Shown: positions 9,798 through 19,604 of the stretch, one piece after another
How the letters are laid out: each line of letters starts with the position of its first letter
Position numbering within the stretch: position 1 is the stretch's first letter
Assembly: GCA_009746045.1 (NCBI GenBank)
Contig: RPFO01000080.1
Span: forward strand, 1,098,920-1,162,919
Direction: 5' to 3'
Length of the DNA: 64,000 bases
Source: Mesostigma viride
Taxonomy: Eukaryota > Streptophyta > Mesostigmatophyceae > Mesostigmatales > Mesostigmataceae
Program-made: the position numbers and the translations under genes
The notes under the pieces: model-generated
Seen by the model: only the letters and a program-made list of their open reading frames with translations
Database searches by the model: none
What the model was told of the DNA's origin: nothing

Positions 9798-10277
9798 CGA
9801 TTTACTTGGTGTCGGCACTGTTCTTGCTGGAAAAATCTGCGATTAGGCAGGTCGACGGAATGGATTACTACAATTGATTCCCGGATCAAATCGAAGAGTT
9901 TATAGGTTTCTTTCTACCTTTTATCATGTATTGTCGTAGATTAAGTCTAGTGGCAGTAAAGATTTGATGATTTCGACCACTCTGTCCAGTCATGGTTTGT
10001 GTGCCGCAAAGTGCCACTTTGCAGGCACCGCCTGGGCCAAGGTAACGCCAGCCGTGCCAGGTAAAGCTGGAATATCGCTGCTTCATCGTTTCTTGGTATT
10101 CTTACATGAGTTTATTAAGCTTGCGATGCGCTGTCAGTTTCGAGTCTTGCTGCTCTTTCTTGACCGTTGCCTGCCCCTCTCTCAAACCATCTTTTTAGAT
10201 GATCTTACCAGGCATTTGCCTTACCATAGCGTGGCTATACAAGGTTTTAGGTGCTGAGTGGGTTAAAACACTTTCAT
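9798..10277 (+). repeat. Tandem ~660-bp unit, copy 1 (first part)
   Basis: The 372 bp at 9798-10169 recur almost exactly at 11293-11663. The following ~108 bp (to the TTTCAT at 10277) recur at 24056-24161. The unit continues at 11115-11292 beyond the LINE insertion. The two copies were originally adjacent, and each was later broken by a different transposon. No gene recognised in the unit. Confidence 0.88.
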
Positions 10278-11101
10278 TAATTAATTAATTAATAAGCACG
10301 TGACTGCGTCACGTGGGTGCCAATACAGAGTAAAGGAACCTTCAACCCTATATACACAGTGAGAAGGAGGGAGGGCGCCCTAGCTTCTCTCACTGCCGCA
10401 GGTGGGCAGGCCACAGAGCGCTCTCTCCACGGCATGGTGCCGGGGCGCAACACTGTGGGTGCAATACAACCAGTGCAATACCATAGGTAGGCTGACGCAT
10501 AGCTTATGCTACAAATGTGAGGTGGGCTCAAGACGTCGGCTAATTAAGGCGCAAGCTGATGGCCACAAGGTGCCAGAGCTAATTGAAGGTACTATAACGC
10601 TGTGCGCTAATATCGTTTCAAGTGCTGTAATGCCTAAGCTATCCCATCATCGATTGCCCCCATCTAGACAACTAGCTGGAGTGCTCTATCCCGGGGAAGC
10701 CCGGGGGGCTTCCACAGTTTCTTGTTGACGTAGAGGTCCCCGCCCCGCCAGTACACTTGGGGCTTCTCGGGGTTGGTCTTGTGGCGGATGTAGTCGGGCC
10801 ACTGATCGCGGCGTTGCTGCTGCTGGGCTGGCGTCAGGTCGTCGTCAAGCGACCAGGAGGTGTCCACCAGCTTCTTGCGGCGAGAGAGGAACCGAACTCG
10901 GGCTGTGATGTCGCTGAAGGTGAGGACCACTGGAGGGGGCCCAGCCTTGGCCCGTGGATGGGGCAGGCGGTAGGCGCCCTGCAGTATCGCACCTGGCAGC
11001 TGCATGCGCGCCAAGAGCTGTTTCTTCAGCTCGTCGAGAAGAGAGTCTGGGGTCTCCTCCGGCAGCATGTCGAAGCGCCTGAGGATGACCCGGCAGCGGC
11101 G
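10278..11101 (-). mobile_element. 5'-truncated, ORF1-only LINE with 13-bp target duplication
   Basis: Flanked by identical 13-bp copies of AAAACACTTTCAT at 10265-10277 and 11102-11114. The uninterrupted site is seen at 24149-24161. The 3' end (left, minus-strand element) is a (TTAA)n tail, TTAATTAATTAATTA. The body holds an ORF1-like protein and about 385 bp of 3' UTR but no reverse transcriptase, like a 'half-LINE' mobilised in trans. Confidence 0.88.
10664..11068 (-). CDS. LINE ORF1-like RNA-binding protein fragment
   Basis: 134 codons from the ATG at 11068. The pattern PPPVVLTFSDITARVRFLSRRKKL...SLDDDLTPAQQQQRRDQWP...PQVYWRGGDLYVNKKLW matches the C-terminal half of L1-type ORF1 proteins: an RRM-like 'I+V+F' strand, a 'bear the DLT..q...R' segment, and a closing 'v.WR.g.l.v.gk.w' strand. 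The N-terminal coiled coil is missing because the element is 5'-truncated about 30 bp upstream. It would bind the element's RNA. Confidence 0.55.
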   Translation of the reverse strand: MLPEETPDSLLDELKKQLLARMQLPGAILQGAYRLPHPRAKAGPPPVVLTFSDITARVRFLSRRKKLVDTSWSLDDDLTPAQQQQRRDQWPDYIRHKTNPEKPQVYWRGGDLYVNKKLWKPPGLPRDRALQLVV

Positions 11102-11663
11102 AAAACACTTTCATAGATGTTAGTTATTCTCTTGCTATGTTCATACTGCATGATTGTGTGGTCATGGGCTGCGTTAAGGGTACTGTCAAGCTTATACGGG
11201 TGAGTGAAAAATCTTGGTGATAACCACTGTCATCATGTGCCAGCAGGTATCTTGGCCATGTCATGGCAAGGTAATACAGTTTTATCCATGTCGATTTACT
11301 TGGTGTCGGCACTGTTCTTGCTGGAAAAATCTGCGATTAGGCAGGTCGACGGAATGGATTACTACAATTGATTCCCGGATCAAATCGAAGGGTTTATAGG
11401 TTTCTTTCTACCTTTTATCATGTATTGTCGTAGATTAAGTCTAGTGGCAGTAAAGATTTGATGATTTCGACCACTCTGTCCAGTCATGGTTTGTGTGCCG
11501 CAAAGTGCCACTTTGCAGGCACCGCCTGGGCCAAGGTAACGCCAGCCGTGCCAGGTAAAGCTGGAATATCGCTGCTTCATCGTTTCTTGGTATTCTTACA
11601 TGAGTTTATTAAGCTTGCGATGCGCTGTCAGTTTCGAGTCTTGCTGCTCTTTCTTGACCGTTG
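11102..11663 (+). repeat. Tandem ~660-bp unit: rest of copy 1 and first part of copy 2
   Basis: 11115-11292 matches 24162-24339, and 11293-11663 matches 9798-10169. It is interrupted at 11663 by the copia element. Confidence 0.88.
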
Positions 11664-12272
11664 GTAAGAATGCCACGAATTCCGCCATGGTTCTTGCAGG
11701 AAGTTGCCTTTATTAATAATCAGGAAACACAGACGTAAGTCACGTCACTTCCAAGACTGCACGCAGCACAGACGACAGGGTCGCAGTGCCAAGAGAACGT
11801 GCACGCAAGAACTAGCGTCCCGGTGTGACCAAGTCACTCATATAGCTTACTAGGGACGCGTCCAAGTATTCAGCTGCACTGTCACAGCTGAACTGTCAAT
11901 CAATTGATTACACAGACTCTGGCACGCCTTTGGCGCGCAGATCTATCAATTGTCCATACGGCTAGTCCTGTGGACCTATCCGTACACTAGTCAGCATCAA
12001 TTGTCTCATAGGTCCTGGCGCGCTACAGTGCGCCTACCTATCAATTGACCATCAAGTCCTGTACAAGTCCTGTCAACGTCCTGCGGACTATCAAAGTGAC
12101 ACTTGTACATCCTGTGTCCGTACGCGCCCACAGTGGCGCGCCGGGTACTGTCGGCACAGCCTAGGAAACGTCATAACTTTTACGTTCCTTAACCAAATGA
12201 GGCGTTCAAGGTGCCGTTGGAAAGAGCGTAACAATCTCTATCCATCTAACGTAAATCCTTTACGTTAACTCC
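11664..12272 (-). repeat. 3' LTR of the outer copia element
   Basis: 609 bp, apparently identical to 23447-24055, implying recent insertion. It has four copies of an ATCAATTG motif (about 11898-12045) that could be regulatory. On the minus strand, AATAAAGG near the GCAGGAAGTTGCC segment is a candidate polyadenylation signal. A pyrimidine-rich strand (12273-12290, polypurine AAAGAAAAGAAGGG on the minus strand) abuts it as the polypurine tract. Confidence 0.92.
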
Positions 12273-12290
12273 AATCCCTTCTTTTCTTTA

Positions 12291-13220
12291 GGGGTCACAT
12301 CCCCTGCCAGGGACCCTTGAAGTAGCTTGAAATGTCCTTCACTCCAGCTTGAAGCTTGAACAGATGTCTTTAATGGCCAATGCCATTCCCCCAGCCCTTT
12401 CTTTTAAGGAACTGGAAAAGAAACAGATCTGCCACAGGGAAAACCATTTCATGAGAAATGGAGAAAACCTATGGAAGTGGCATTACAGAGTACCACCAGA
12501 TATTAGAAGCACACAAAATTAAATACATACAGGTTAATTCTATGAGGTCTTCTCCAGGAATTAATCCCATCACCTCGGTAGAGCCTCCAGTACAATGACC
12601 TTCTGGCGGTGAGTTACATTAATCCCAGATACTAATCCCATAAAACCCAGTACATATTCAATATAAGTACAATAAATCCATGACAATTAAAATACCACTT
12701 GACAAAGTAAGGCGTATTACAATAGTTTGCCTGTCATTCTCTCAACAGGGGTCTATTGGCGCCCGTCTTACGGCGCCCGTCTACTTGCCAGATGGTAAAC
12801 TGCCACAGCAAACAAATGACAAAATGAAACACATAGGCAACAATTAAATCCTGCCCTGGGGAACTAGGGAAGTCTGAACAGGCAAACACCTGAACAGGCC
12901 AGCTTGTAGAAACATAATACCAGGGAATCGAACCCCGCCCTATAAACCCCAGAATAAAGGTTCCCAGACCATTGTGAGAGGTATGTACAAATATACATTT
13001 CTTTTAAAATAGAATACATGGTCTGAAATGGACCTGTCAACCTTGTGTAGTCAACAGCATGAACCCCAGCCAAAACCTGGCTGTATCCTGATTAAAATCA
13101 GAGTGAGTGTACCATGGTCCATGAGCCTTAGTACAGACTAAAATTACAGGTATTATGCCAGTCACAATGCTGACACTACCACACAATCTGCTCTCCAATG
13201 CCCTATAACCATGCACCAGC
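12291..13220 (-). other. 3' untranslated region of the outer copia element
   Basis: About 0.93 kb between the pol stop and the polypurine tract with no convincing ORF. It contains a repeated GGCGCCCGTCT motif (about 12758-12780) and a lone tRNA B-box-like string near 12921-12940, neither of which I can assign. Confidence 0.6.
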
Positions 13221-15041
13221 TTAGACAGCTTGCTGAGATGGGTCCATCAGAGACTGAAGAACCTTGTATTGCACTGCTGCCTTCTGCACTAGCTTGGTCA
13301 AAGCATCAGCAGGATTGTCAACCCCAGGGATATGCTCAATATTGGCCAAAGAGGACAACTCCTTAAGAAGGAGATAATCCAAGTCCCTACTTCTGGCCAT
13401 CTGCCTGTGCACAAACTGCACCATCCCCATGGAGTCTGTTTTTAGAAGAGTGGTAACCTGAAGTGGCCAAGGAGTGTTAGAAGTCATCTGATGAAGCAAC
13501 TCCTTCAGATAAAGGCTTGTGTGAATGCCTTCACAAATAGCCCTGCATTCTGCCACATCACTGCTGACAGCCACCCGTTTGTGCAGGCGACTAAACCAGC
13601 TCACCAAACTCCCCAGGCCTTCCTGTCTGAGCACAAAGAGCCCTGCAGCCCTGCCCCTGACCTTGGAGACCTGCCTGCTGTCCATTGAGCTATCCACATA
13701 CAGCTCCATGCAAATGGGTTGTGATAAATCCACTGCAGACAACAGAATGCCAGATGAAGCCCTGACCTGATCAGCCACCTTGGCAGACCCTAGCTCCACC
13801 AGCATGTCATCAGGCAACCTGGCTATGACCATAAGGTCTGGCCTGGAAATGCCTGCCACCCAAGCAACCATGCCCCTCACCATGGGACACAGTGCCTGTG
13901 TGATGGTTGGAGGAAGCTTGCTAATGAGGGTCTCTTGATAGTCATTGCCCCCCACCAGCAGCATACGCCACTCCCCTCCCTTCTTCACCAGTGTGGCCTC
14001 CATGCCCACAAACAGCAGAGGCTCATTCTCCACCTGCCATTGCTCCCTACCCAGAGGAAACTTGGACTTAATGATGGAGATCAGCTCCTTAAGCCACGAC
14101 GTGGGAGCTATCAGATGTAGGTCATCCCCGTGCAGCGAAGCATACACTGGCAGGCCTTCCCATTGCCCCAGAAACAGACAGGGGTCTACAGGAGAGACCT
14201 TCAAGTTGCAATGCTCCTTCAGGAAACGGTTGAGAGTCTCCCTCCAGATTATTGGACTTGACCTCAGGCCCTCCAGGCCCTTGAGGATTTTAAGGAACTC
14301 CGTGTGGATGTCCCTTTTCCATACAGCAGGCACCCTAACATAGAAAGGCGTCTTGCCCTCCCACTTTTCCTGTGCCACATCTGCATCACCCTCCAGAAAT
14401 GCCCTCTTGAAGTCTATCACCACTGAGCCATAGTCCAAGCCCTTGTTGAGAAGGCCTAGAAAGACACACAGCAGCAGCCTCCAAGTATCATGCAGCATGC
14501 CAGGGGTATACAACTCCTCAGCAGTGCACTCACCAGTACCCTTGAACTCATTCAGCACTGGCCTGACATGTGGTACCTTGACCCCGTCCACCTCCTTCAT
14601 CTTGATGACAAACTTGAGCTTGAGTAGACGTCGTGCAGGAGGCAGGTCATTGACAGGTTCCACGCATTTCTTGGAGATCCAGTCCTCCCCAGATTTAATC
14701 AGACCCAGTGTTACCTGGGGACACATAATGGGAGAGGACATGAGCTTCACCAGGCCTTGGTAGTTGATAGGGCTGTGTCCAGCAAGTGAGTGAGGACCAA
14801 TGCCCAAACTGCTTGGATGACTAGCAGCTGGCAGTATGAGGTCATCAACCAAGGGCTCCTGCCCCTGGCACACTTGCACACGCTTAACCGTCCTGGTTAC
14901 TGCACGTGATAGGTGAGTGGTCCTGAAATTAATCAGTGGGACCTGACCAGCCCCTTCCTTAGTCAGGAGAGAGGACGTGATCACTACCCCATCCTGGCAT
15001 AGGAAATTCTGCCCCAGAAGAGCAGGTCCTTGATAGCCCTC
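13221..15041 (-). CDS. Outer copia pol, downstream part: protease flap end, reverse transcriptase, RNase H
   Basis: The frame is open from 15041 (the inner element's target site) to the stop at 13221, about 606 codons. The first codons (YQGPALLGQNFLCQDGVV) complete the protease-like domain. RT of the RVT_2/copia type follows: motif-A Asp in VIDFKRAFLEGD, LKGLEGLRSSPIIWRETL, then YASLHGDDLHLI as the catalytic motif. This is GDD where copia RTs normally have Y/L-V-DD. Copia RNase H residues are visible in ELYVDSS, SSDVAECRAICEG, LLKTDSMGM and GVDNPADALTK. The frame appears intact, so only the insertion separates it from the upstream part. Confidence 0.9.
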   Translation of the reverse strand, partial: EGYQGPALLGQNFLCQDGVVITSSLLTKEGAGQVPLINFRTTHLSRAVTRTVKRVQVCQGQEPLVDDLILPAASHPSSLGIGPHSLAGHSPINYQGLVKLMSSPIMCPQVTLGLIKSGEDWISKKCVEPVNDLPPARRLLKLKFVIKMKEVDGVKVPHVRPVLNEFKGTGECTAEELYTPGMLHDTWRLLLCVFLGLLNKGLDYGSVVIDFKRAFLEGDADVAQEKWEGKTPFYVRVPAVWKRDIHTEFLKILKGLEGLRSSPIIWRETLNRFLKEHCNLKVSPVDPCLFLGQWEGLPVYASLHGDDLHLIAPTSWLKELISIIKSKFPLGREQWQVENEPLLFVGMEATLVKKGGEWRMLLVGGNDYQETLISKLPPTITQALCPMVRGMVAWVAGISRPDLMVIARLPDDMLVELGSAKVADQVRASSGILLSAVDLSQPICMELYVDSSMDSRQVSKVRGRAAGLFVLRQEGLGSLVSWFSRLHKRVAVSSDVAECRAICEGIHTSLYLKELLHQMTSNTPWPLQVTTLLKTDSMGMVQFVHRQMARSRDLDYLLLKELSSLANIEHIPGVDNPADALTKLVQKAAVQYKVLQSLMDPSQQAV

Positions 15042-15871
15042 TGTTTGAATTGGGAGAGGAGACTAATGGGTTTTACACAATGCCTTGTGCTTGGCCTTGC
15101 TACCCTCACACCTTGCAGGTGCTGAAAGAAAGAGAGGTTGAAGACAATTTACGTGGAAGAATAAATGGCTTTATTAGAATATAATAGTTGGAGAAGAGCT
15201 TGAATGGAGGTTGAATGGAGGTTGAATGGAGGTTAAATGGAGGTACCTGCCCTTAGGGGGCAGTTTCCTTTTATACCTTTTAGGCTAGGAAGGATGACAT
15301 CAGCAATGACATCATCACAGAAGCTTGTAGAAACATCCTAGCATATTCCTAGCATATTCCCAGCATATTCTCAGTATATTCCAGGAATATTCCTGGCATA
15401 TTCTTAGAACATTCCTAGAACATTCTAGACATGATCCAATGAGCTGGCATAATAGCTAGATGCCAAGTGTCTACGTAATAATGTGCCACATAACATGATT
15501 AATAAAGTGACACATCTCTTCTCCTTGGAGTGACAAGTGTCATGCAATGAGTCTACCCACTTGTCATCATGTAAGTGATAACATGTGTCATCATGAGCTG
15601 CCAACACTTGTCAGCTCATGGACCAAACACTTGTCCAATAGGCCATAGCACCACTTGTCAATCAAATACGTGATGCTACTAGGCTGACTCAGGTTACAAG
15701 TCATCCATGTCCAAGTATAGGACTATGGCACATGAATATTGATCAGCTCATTGAGCCCAATTCATCTAGCTTATCAAAGCTATCAAATTCCCAGTCCATA
15801 TGGAATAAATCCAACAAGAAATAAATCAGGCTGGGATATATTGTGGCCAGGTGGATATAATATCCCTAACA
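15042..15871 (-). repeat. 3' LTR of the inner element
   Basis: 830 bp, TG...CA on both strands. It includes a 12-bp tandem repeat (GGAGGTTGAATG, about 15199-15244). The minus strand carries a TATA box at about 15268-15276 and a candidate poly-A signal (AATAAAGCC) near 15168-15176. Confidence 0.97.
15268..15435 (-). promoter_or_regulatory. LTR promoter: TATA box with upstream heat-shock-element-like dyads
   Basis: On the minus strand GGTATAAAAGG (15267-15277) is a strong TATA box. Upstream of it (15341-15430) lie about eight ~13-bp units of the type nAGCATATTCC, ending in AGAACATTCCTAGAACATTCTAG and TTCCAGGAATATTCCTGG. These are repeated GAAnnTTC dyads, the core of heat-shock factor sites. 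The same array occurs in the other LTR (about 19074-19163), which is the one that would drive transcription. HSF control is an inference from the motif, as known for heat-activated copia elements in plants. Confidence 0.6.
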
Positions 15872-17023
15872 CCCCCCTTAGCCACATGGGCACAAAGCAA
15901 AAGATGACTGGGTAGGTGGAATCTCAACACCCCCCTTAACCACATGCTCGTAGCATGCCGTCCAGTTGCTAGCATAGTGCAACTGAAAATGAAGATGCCG
16001 TCCTCGTGAAACGCTTGAAGCTCCAACATGCGGTCATGAGCCGCACTACCGCCACTGATCCGTCCCCCCCGGCAACGCGAATGAGTGTCCTGCCATAGCA
16101 GCAACGCACTAGCTGCCCATCAATCCTGGATGGCTGATACCCAACCCTTAGTTGGAAAAAGTGCTCTAGATGCTACATTCCCCCCTCACTCAAAGCGGCT
16201 GCCCATGGACACAATAGGGCCACACAGTCCCACACATACAATACGGCAACACATGCCAACAAAGAAAGTCCCTATGAGCTAACCCAAACGGTATAGAGGT
16301 AGGGTAACGGCAACAACACGTGCTGTACACACACGGAGCAACATAACATACGCCATCTCACACAATAAATGACACCAACATCACGTTTTACGCCAAATAA
16401 ACGGGGTGAGCAAACAAACATATTGGCAACAAATGCCACACAAACAAGGTACAATACAACCTTCAACACAAAACACAGTGGCCATAACAGATAAACACGC
16501 TTCATAGCAAAGAAAACAGGACGTGCAAAACATTACCGCCACAAAGGCGAACACAAGTAACGATTACTTGGTCACGATTCACAAATCAGTGCCCGAGAGT
16601 AAACATTACGTCCGACATTACAGGCTATGCCGAAATGCACAGCCAAATTCGACACAAAGGACGTAAACACTTGCATAAAAGCAATGCTCTCAGCACAAAA
16701 CAAAATAACACACGCGTCACAGGCACTTTACTTACGAAAACAAGTCGTAGACGACGATACAACGGCGCTTCACTACGCCGCAGACTAGTGCCACAAATAG
16801 CGTGCAAAAACTCTGGATATACACTCCAGGTACGTAGAAAACGTCTCGTGGGAACAATCCAAAATGCGTGGGCCATTGCCACTGAACGCATGGCAAAATA
16901 AACACATAATTGCTGGAAGAACACAAAGAAAGAACCAGAACACGCACGCTTACGGCGCCTCACAATTTCCAGCAAACACGACACAAAAGTCGACATACAA
17001 GTTCATTTCCCACAGACAAAACA
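15872..17023 (-). other. Non-coding region of the inner element, including polypurine tract
   Basis: About 1.15 kb between the Gag-PR stop and the 3' LTR. The six bases CCCCCT next to the LTR (polypurine AGGGGG on the minus strand) fit a minimal polypurine tract. Short ORFs here have unconvincing composition. Integrase, RT and RNase H, expected in this position, are absent. Confidence 0.6.
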
Positions 17024-18691
17024 TTAGGGCAACCTTGAGGAGTGGGGTCTGTGCATCCTGGGCGACAATTTCCAAGGGTCGTTGCAGCTAGCGCAGTTGC
17101 AAATGCCATGGCCTGGCCGAACACCGTAAACTGACCGACGTGATACCTTGGCAGCATTTTGCACCTGAGTTGACCGTTGGTGCTTGACCGCACTTTGGCT
17201 GACAGGTCGCTGTCCACGACGTGGTCGGCTCGCTCGAGGCCTCGCGCCAGCACCGGACTTGGCAGTCCAGGACTTGGAAAAATTTGGCAGCTTGGTCGAT
17301 TTCGCCCTCGCGTCACGAATTTGTTCCCCCTCAGTTAGGCTGGCAGCGTTCGAGCGCCGCGCCTTTGGTCTGGTCGCCGGACTTTGGTTACTAGCACCAG
17401 TATCACCTGGTATGCTGGCGGCGACAACGCGCTCCGCCTGCACTGGGCTGTTCTGGACCGCGGTTTCTGGAAGTACTTCAGCGTCTGACACGGACTTCTC
17501 CATTGCGCTGGAAACTTCTCGAATTGGCGTGAACTTCCACTGGGCCGGCGCAGAGTATATAAAGCCACGCAGTGTGCGAGTAATGCCCAGTAGGCCGCCC
17601 CCGATCCCGCATACACGGGCAAGCATGGCCAGTATGACCGTTAGGCCCACGGCCAGCCACTCCGCCGCGTGTCCCGAGGCACGTGAGATGCTGCGCTCGC
17701 TGCTCGCCATTTTCTGCCCTTGACAGGCAGCGTCGACGTCCTTGAAGCTCGTCGCCGAAGATTTCAGCTCTGGGATGGCGTCCATCGCTGCGTCCGCACC
17801 GCGCGCGGGCAAAAAGTAGGTGTTGTTCCTCGTCACGATGCTGCAGGGCCTGCTGTCCAGCACAGCAACCCGCTTGGCGAGGTCGACGTTGTGGCCATCC
17901 TTGACGAGCTGGCCGACAGATAAAAGTCGGGTGCTCAGCTTTGGAACGAGCAGCGCGTTTTGGAGGTGCACGTCCGCGTCCTGACCCGGCAGCTTCAGTT
18001 TGACAGTCCCGATGGCTGTCGCCTTCAGTTGGCCGCCTGAGCCGGCGATTTCCCTGTCATGAGGGTGCAGGCACACGAAGTCCGACGGGCATGGCGTCAT
18101 GTGACAGCTCGCTGCGGAATCCAGCACCCAGCTGGTCGGTGCTTTCTTTTCATACTGCGTGAGTGCAGCAGCATCCGACGGCGATGGCGACTCGGCGATG
18201 GTGGCGAAGACGAAGCCGGACCGCTCCGCAGCCTCCTCGGTGATACGCGCCTCGCTGGCACCTGGTGAGTGCTCCTTTCTCGCTTGGTTCCGTCGCGTTG
18301 CCTTGTTCTTGCGTTCTTGCTTCAGCTCCGGATGCTTCTCCCAGCACTGGGTGTCCACGTGCCCGGCCTTCTTGCAGTAATTGCACCGCCTCTTTCCTCC
18401 ACTTTTCTTCGTAGTAGTGTGGAAAACCTGGCCGTTAGGGGAGCCCTCCTTCTTTGCTTGAGCAGAACGCCTTCCGTGCAGTAGCTCCTCCGCCTCCAGC
18501 AGCGCAGTCTTGACCTCCTTTAGCGAATCCTCCTCTCCAGTTAGGACCTTGACCAGGTCACAATAGGCCGATGCTAAGGCCTTCAACACAGCCTTGATTT
18601 CTTCCCATTTCCTCAGAGACCGCCCATCAAACGTTGTGATGGACTTGCTTGTTGCCCGGAATTGCTTGTAGCACGCTTCCTTGGTAGCCAT
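17024..18691 (-). CDS. Gag-protease of the inner element, with a C-terminal membrane segment
   Basis: About 555 residues from the ATG at 18691. The N-terminal gag part ends in the zinc knuckle CNYCKKAGHVDTQCWEKH. A copia-type aspartic protease follows with WVLDSAASCHMT (catalytic D-S-A) and LLSVGQL, and the start of a pre-integrase region is still visible (VLDSRPCSIVTRNNTYFL). Instead of integrase the protein continues with a unique ~230-residue tail. This contains one strongly hydrophobic stretch (EWLAVGLTVILAMLARVCGIGGGL) and then a basic, Arg-rich end. No env homology is claimed. The tail replaces pol in an otherwise young element, so it may have been acquired. Confidence 0.85.
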   Translation of the reverse strand: MATKEACYKQFRATSKSITTFDGRSLRKWEEIKAVLKALASAYCDLVKVLTGEEDSLKEVKTALLEAEELLHGRRSAQAKKEGSPNGQVFHTTTKKSGGKRRCNYCKKAGHVDTQCWEKHPELKQERKNKATRRNQARKEHSPGASEARITEEAAERSGFVFATIAESPSPSDAAALTQYEKKAPTSWVLDSAASCHMTPCPSDFVCLHPHDREIAGSGGQLKATAIGTVKLKLPGQDADVHLQNALLVPKLSTRLLSVGQLVKDGHNVDLAKRVAVLDSRPCSIVTRNNTYFLPARGADAAMDAIPELKSSATSFKDVDAACQGQKMASSERSISRASGHAAEWLAVGLTVILAMLARVCGIGGGLLGITRTLRGFIYSAPAQWKFTPIREVSSAMEKSVSDAEVLPETAVQNSPVQAERVVAASIPGDTGASNQSPATRPKARRSNAASLTEGEQIRDARAKSTKLPNFSKSWTAKSGAGARPRASRPRRGQRPVSQSAVKHQRSTQVQNAAKVSRRSVYGVRPGHGICNCASCNDPWKLSPRMHRPHSSRLP

Positions 18692-18762
18692 GGTGTCTTC
18701 AGTCGCCAATGGAACTGGATGTCTCTGGGTTCACAGTGGTCTTCTTGTTCCTCAGTAACAAA

Positions 18763-18774
18763 CCTCCGATACCA
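18763..18774 (-). promoter_or_regulatory. Primer-binding site of the inner element
   Basis: Directly next to the 5' LTR the minus strand reads TGGTATCGGAGG, complementary to a tRNA ending CCTCCGATACCA. The same 12 bases form the primer-binding site of the element at 30232-37441. Confidence 0.88.
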
Positions 18775-19604
18775 TGTTTGAATTGGGAGAGGAGACTAAT
18801 GGGTTTTACACAATGCCTTGTGCTTGGCCTTGCTACCCACACACCTTGCAGGTGCTGAAAGAAAGAGAGGTTGAAGACAATTTACGTGGAAGAATAAATG
18901 GCTTTATTAGAATATAATAGTTGGAGAAGAGCTTGAATGGAGGTTGAATGGAGGTTGAATGGAGGTTAAATGGAGGTACCTGCCCTTAGGGGGCAGTTTC
19001 CTTTTATACCTTTTAGGCTAGGAAGGATGACATCAGCAATGACATCATCACAGAAGCTTGTAGAAACATCCTAGCATATTCCTAGCATATTCCCAGCATA
19101 TTCTCAGTATATTCCAGGAATATTCCTGGCATATTCTTAGAACATTCCTAGAACATTCTAGACATGATCCAATGAGCTGGCATAATAGCTAGATGCCAAG
19201 TGTCTACGTAATAATGTGCCACATAACATGATTAATAAAGTGACACATCTCTTCTCCTTGGAGTGACAAGTGTCATGCAATGAGTCTACCCACTTGTCAT
19301 CATGTAAGTGATAACATGTGTCATCATGAGCTGCCAACACTTGTCAGCTCATGGACCAAACACTTGTCCAATAGGCCATAGCACCACTTGTCAATCAAAT
19401 ACGTGATGCTACTAGGCTGACTCAGGTTACAAGTCATCCATGTCCAAGTATAGGACTATGGCACATGAATATTGATCAGCTCATTGAGCCCAATTCATCT
19501 AGCTTATCAAAGCTATCAAATTCCCAGTCCATATGGAATAAATCCAACAAGAAATAAATCAGGCTGGGATATATTGTGGCCAGGTGGATATAATATCCCT
19601 AACA
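18775..19604 (-). repeat. 5' LTR of the inner element
   Basis: 830 bp, differing from 15042-15871 by one visible base. It is followed by the second copy of the CCCTC target duplication. Confidence 0.97.

Larger units (their letters stand above)
15042..19604 (-). mobile_element. Inner non-autonomous copia-type LTR element (4,563 bp), TSD CCCTC
   Basis: LTRs of 830 bp at 15042-15871 and 18775-19604 start TG and end CA. The 5-bp target duplication CCCTC is at 15037-15041 and 19605-19609. The element carries a primer-binding site, a Gag-protease ORF and a polypurine tract but no integrase, RT or RNase H. It interrupts the outer element's protease-like coding region in frame. I see one substitution between the LTRs (T at 15106, A at 18839), so insertion is very recent. 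Confidence 0.97.

Noticed and set aside
12921-12940. B-box-like string (minus strand GGTTCGATTCCCTGG) suggesting a tRNA gene
   Set aside because: No A box, acceptor stem or anticodon arm can be folded around it.
15341-15435. Array of short units resembling a CRISPR or minisatellite
   Set aside because: Units are ~13 bp, imperfect, without spacers, and lie in an LTR promoter of a eukaryotic element.
16272-16996. Hydrophobic minus-strand ORFs in the inner copia element that could be an env gene
   Set aside because: Random-looking composition rich in Cys/Phe/Leu, no signal peptide or furin-like site, no support from codon pattern.
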